From NCBI GenBank assembly GCA_026874595.1, contig CM049319.1, positions 3,374,601-3,438,600 of the forward strand: 64,000 bases of DNA. Reading direction: 5' to 3'. Position 1 is the stretch's first letter; the number at the start of each line of letters is the position of its first letter. The translations under genes and the position numbers were made by a program. Under the pieces are notes generated by a model. It did no database searches, was not told the DNA's origin, and worked only from the letters and a program-made list of their open reading frames with translations. Below, piece by piece: positions 59,580 to 64,000 of this stretch. This DNA is from Sipunculus nudus. Its lineage: Eukaryota > Annelida > Sipuncula > Golfingiida > Sipunculidae.

Positions 59580-60410
59580 AAAACCGGTGACCTTATCTTT
59601 CATTATCCCCCATAAATTTTTAAGTATTGTATATTTTTTTCCTCATATTTGAAACGCTTATTGTTTAAATCAAGTTCCTTAAGGAGCTTGAAACCTGGTG
59701 ACCTTGACCTGGATCTTCAAGGTCAAATCAGTCAGAATAGAAAGTATTTGTGAACATTATTACTTTTGAACCACCCAATATATTTTCATTGAATTTGACT
59801 TGTGAAATGTCTCTGTCAAAATCTCCGACAAGTTCGAAAACTGGTGACCTTGACCTTCAACATCATGGTAAATTGGCTGAAACAATTATTTGTGAACCCG
59901 ATAACTTTAGAAATAGCCCATATTTTCCCCTCAAATTTGAAACACCAATGTTTCAATTAATTCCCTTGAAGAGCTTGATAACTGGTGACCTTGATCTGGA
60001 TATTCAAGGTCAAATCAGCAAGAATAGAAATTATTTTGAACCCTATAACTTTTGAATCACTTGATATATTTTTATGAAATTCAACTTCTGAAATGTCTCT
60101 ACCTGTATCTCGGACCAGTTAAAAATCTGGTGACCTTGACCTTCATCATCAAGGTTATATTGGATGAAAAAAAAAATGTGAATCCGATACCTTTTGAAGT
60201 GTCACATATTTTCCCTCAAATTTGAAACACTACCTTTTGAAGTGTCACATATTTTCCCTCAAATTTGAAACACTATTTATTAATAGAGTTTCTTGAGGAG
60301 CTCGATAACTGGTGACCTTGACCTGAATCTTCAAGGTTAAATCAATCAGAATAAAAAATAAAATCTCAGATCAGATCATAACTTGGTAACCTTGATCATC
60401 ATCATACAAG
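59580..60410. repeat. Dimeric approximately 286-bp repeat with TGACCTTGACC sites
   Basis: GGTGACCTTGACC or a variant occurs near 59586, 59697, 59843, 59983, 60129, 60311 and 60384. Two half-units alternate: one followed by TGGATCTTCAAGGTCAAATC, the other by TTCA.CATCA.GGT. The spacing between like half-units is 286 bp, and 328 bp where a 42-bp block containing CACATATTTTCCCTCAAATT is duplicated (60190-60272). Confidence 0.85.
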
Positions 60411-61655
60411 GTAAAATCTTTAGAAATGCAGGGTTTAAGTTAACACCAAACTTTTGAAGGGGTCCATTTTTTCCCTCAAATTTGGGAAAGTTAGGCTCGT
60501 AGTGAGGGGAGACATATAATTGATTTGTGTCACAAAAACAGATCCTCTATTTATTGAGAGAATTAATTATCAATTATTACATGAATTATAATAACTAATA
60601 TATTCTCTACTAGTAATAGAAATTGATATATGTGATATAAGAGTACATGTATTTATGCAACAAATAATAGATTGGCTGTTACTAGTAAAATTTAAATTAG
60701 GGATTTGCTGTTAACAGAGATCAATGAACCAGTGACAACTATCTAAGAACATATGTTACTGTCATAAAATAAGATACAAACTGTTAAAAATTAGGATGAA
60801 TGTTAATTGGAAATGTGTTAATTGAAAGAAAGAAAGTAACATACATTTGTTTTAATATTAAAATTTCGTGGCACGCTTCATAACGAATATGTGTAACAAA
60901 CAGCTATGGTGTTGGTGAGGTCAACCTTTGTTTACTTTTGACTGCAACAAACACTTCGATGAAAATATTTGCATAATTTATGTTTTATTTTATAGAAACA
61001 CACAAATATAATCTTTGGTGGTCATTTGCAAAGAAAGATTCAATGAAAGATTTCAAAGTACCATTGTTAGATTTTGCCTTACTCCTATTCGGCACATTCG
61101 GCAATACGTACAAAAAGTATGTAAAAGTGCAGAAATATCTTACAAACCGCGGGGTAATCACTACTTCTTTTCAAACGTTTTGACTCCAAGTATTAAAAAG
61201 CACATGTAAACCTTCATTTTAATTAATTTTCAATTAAAAAAAACTTAATATGGTCTTGGCGATAAATTAGACCTGATAATACGAGAAATTATAGGGAAAG
61301 GTCAAAGTTTGTGACCTTTTGACCTCTAGTGACCTTTTCACAAAATAAATTTGCATATCATTTGCATGAACTGGTAGATCTTGACCAGGCGAACATTTTA
61401 AGTGGTCATTTGAAATATTTTGGTCAAGAGTTGCAAAGTTAGGGTTGTTTGGATTTTCCATACCCCTAATTATCTGCCTCCAGCTGTAAAAGTAGGCGTT
61501 ATTAAAAAGTCCATGGGAGGTATCTTCCATCCCAGTTTTTTTGCTGGCAACATCAATTTTCTGAATTGTTAGACCTAGGGCTACATGAAAATACCTATTA
61601 AAGTAAATCACAAGGGGGGTGCACTATGACCCCCACTAGCCCATGGCCTAATTGG

Positions 61656-64000
61656 TTTAGTATTGTGAAAACTTGATATATGTTGTTATATATATATGTT
61701 CAACACACTCAGGTAAGATATATGTCTGGTTTGTCTCCGCATTAATCAAGTTGGTTGCAGAGTTGCAGGATATCAACATTATAACTACCAGCTACTGCCA
61801 GGTTGAATGTAGTTCTGTATAACGTTATGTATTATTTAATATTTTCTTAAAGATCAAACTGGTGACTCTGTTTCTTTCTGTATGTCTGTATGTTTTGGGA
61901 CTGTATGACTGAATTCGCATGTAATCATTTAGATAGCTTTCATTGGATCCCATAATCATATGGATGGATGGATGGATGAATGGAAAGATGGATGGATAGA
62001 CAGATAGAAAGACCAAATAATGCATAAAAAAACGGACTAATTGACACCGATAAATACTGGAGATTCTCGCCGTTGTCTTAAAAAATGTCTAGGGGAATGA
62101 ATAAAGAAGTCAGTGTTTTTTTTTTGTTAACAAATAATTATAATTTATTCTTAAAACAATCAATTACAATAACATTACAATACACTTAATCAATACAATT
62201 AACATTACAACAGCAAATCAATACCATTACACAGTATAATAAATTAAGTGTACAGTACCTGGATACCACCACTGTCACAGCGACAACAACTCCTTTGAAA
62301 CGTATAATCCAGTCTCCGGGCAGATGGCCGCGGGATTGAATGAATGAGGGTCGCAATGATACAGTAGGTTAGACGATTCCGGTAAACGATAAAAGGCTCT
62401 CAGGTCGTTACTATAAATTGGTCACTATGTGAGATATAACAATCAAGTCATTTTTAACATACTTATGATTATGTAAAAATGCTTAATCTGTTTCTCCTGG
62501 TATGAAGGCCCCTGGTAATCGTAAGTCTTTGAGTTTGCTGGTACCTTGTTGAGATACATTTTATTGCTACAGGCTTCCCTTGAAACAAAGTGACACATCC
62601 CAAATATTATCATAAAACAGTTTACATGGATTTTGAAAAGGGACAGAACATGAAATGGCCTTAACAAATGCATAGGTGAGCGTCCGCACACAACCCACGG
62701 TCGTACCGTAAGACACTGATTTTACAACGTAATCCGTGCGTCAGATTGGTGTTGATTGCTTAACAAGGTGAATCACAGGAGAGACAGGTGGTGTTACAAT
62801 CATGCTAGATAGATTCATAATCGATATTACAGCTTGCAGCATGTTCAGGAAGTCCTGCCCTGCCTGATAATGAACATAAAAATCGACTTACCAATATTTG
62901 TTCAGAAAATATAATAGACAAATTCACCGAATTATAAGACTCCATCTCTTTACATTTTATGTAATCATAAAGCTATCTATGATAAACTTATTGCCCCATT
63001 TTCTCTTTGTCATTTTTTTGCATGATACAGTGTAAACGTAACACCGGGTAAGTCAGTGTGCTACATTCGTCGTTTGACCAGAGCTGTAAGGCTGCCGATC
63101 ATCGATCGTGATCTCATGACTTCATATTTAACTCTGATATATATCTGATTGCGGAATGAATATAGAACGCAGTCTTCGATTACGCACGACGCCATTTTTT
63201 TCTTATTGCTGCCATTAAATGCTCAAACAGCAGACGTAAATCATACATGTATATACTAAAATTGCAGTTTGGCCTGTAATGCTGTAATAAATAGTATATG
63301 ATATTATTGTAGCGATAAAAGATTAAATTTTCAACTGGCGCACAAGCAAGCATTAACGCTCGCTTGTTCACAATATTGGTCGATTTCACCTCCCTTTCGA
63401 CTCCTGTCAACCTCTTTTTTATTTATATTTTTCTTTTTAGTGATCTGCCTCGTTGTCGATGACCCCGGCTGGTTCTTCGTTCCCCATCATCAATGCTCAC
63501 TTCAGTTTAACGGTGTAATAATTCATTTAGTCACTTTTCTGTAGGTTCTCTGTCTTCTGGTCTGCTTCTCAACTTTAACTCATCATATCCAACTTTAACT
63601 TATCATATCCAACATATTTCATTAGCCAAATTAATTAGGGATATGCAACTAATTTGTTTTGCTGTCAGTTAAGACACACCTGTTTAAGTTAAGTGCTTTG
63701 CAGGTAGCACACCTGCAGATATACATGCTTGAGACAAGAAAAGTCGACACCCATCACATGAAATTAAAGTGCAAAACCAAACTGAAATATTCTCGTAACA
63801 GACCAAAGGCAATAAGTATTTGACTGAATGTGGTTTTAATAATTTACGCTTTATCCTATGGCTATATCCCCCGCTTTCGTTAACAAACATTTCAGGGAAA
63901 ACGATATTTTTGTAAGGGGGTGGCTGGTCGAACAGACCCCTTTGAAGATATCATAAATATTGCGGCATCCTTATATACAGTCACTTTGAGGCATGCTAAA
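61656..64000. other. Intergenic, no gene recognised
   Basis: Contains a degenerate GGATGGAT repeat (about 61957-62000) and an ACAATTACAAT-rich stretch (62145-62240). No exon with credible splice sites or family similarity was found. Confidence 0.5.

Larger units (their letters stand above)
57106..61655. mobile_element. 4.5-kb inverted-repeat element with AGGTCA-rich content
   Basis: The outer ends read TAGGCCATGGGCTAGTGGGG and its complement. The left arm (57106-about 58045) matches the reverse complement of about 60545-61655, closely in the outer 400 bp and less well inward. The similar open frames at 57146-57463 and 61611-61267 are the two arms read on opposite strands, and the differences do not look like protein conservation. 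The loop (58045-60545) contains a GTCAG-word tract, a tRNA-like SINE piece and a dimeric repeat. No transposase was found. The flanking bases suggest a short target duplication (ATT or TA) but are ambiguous. Confidence 0.75.

Noticed and set aside
57146-61611. Similar 105-aa and 114-aa open frames near 57.1 and 61.3 kb
   Set aside because: They are the two arms of one inverted repeat read on opposite strands; similarity reflects the DNA repeat, and no domain is recognisable.
1-64000. CRISPR arrays, bacterial operons or prophage
   Set aside because: The sequence has eukaryotic introns, SNARE and GPCR genes and LINE/SINE remnants; the tandem repeats lack spacer structure.

Overview
The window looks like nuclear DNA of a marine invertebrate, most likely a lophotrochozoan and probably a mollusc. 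This rests on AT-rich sequence, long introns, a non-coding first exon spliced to a single coding exon in two peptide-type GPCR genes, CR1/L2-like LINE remnants, tRNA-derived SINE pieces, and many foldback or MITE-like elements with poly-C/poly-G runs. The species call is an inference. Almost all long open frames that are not GPCR exons look like chance or repeat DNA.

Layout. 1-2 kb: SINE fragments and the first two coding exons of an unrecognised secreted protein (minus strand). 3.0-7.6 kb: an old 4.6-kb imperfect palindrome with a LINE 3' end in its middle. 8-10 kb: a 227-bp tandem duplication and a 45-bp minisatellite. 11.6-17.4 kb: a complete four-exon minus-strand gene for the Golgi SNARE BET1L, whose exons are too short to show as long ORFs. 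Its introns hold a tandem repeat that copies its own 3' splice site and a 2.0-kb DNA transposon with a 10-bp target duplication. 17.5-28.8 kb: mostly non-coding, with a SINE, one 714-nt open frame of unknown nature and an unusual interlocked foldback (25.2-26.0 kb). 28.8-36.0 kb: GPCR gene 1. 36-48 kb: intergenic, with a dead LINE reverse transcriptase at 45-46 kb. 48.2-56.8 kb: GPCR gene 2. 57.1-61.7 kb: a 4.5-kb inverted-repeat element carrying arrays of nuclear-receptor-like half-sites. 61.7-64 kb: nothing recognised.

The two GPCR genes are paralogues in the same orientation about 20 kb apart. Each has an inverted CCAAT motif in the same CTGATTGGTCGAG context, a CCTTATAAA TATA box about 40 bp later, a short non-coding exon ending at GTAAGT, a 4-7 kb intron, and a coding exon entered after TTGTTGCAG. 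The duplication therefore appears to have copied promoter, first exon and coding exon together. Both receptors share odd features: no cysteine at the TM3/ECL2 disulfide positions, ERF for DRY, no TM4 tryptophan, CYVP for CWxP and NFCFY for NPxxY. No CRISPR array, rRNA or intact tRNA gene was seen.
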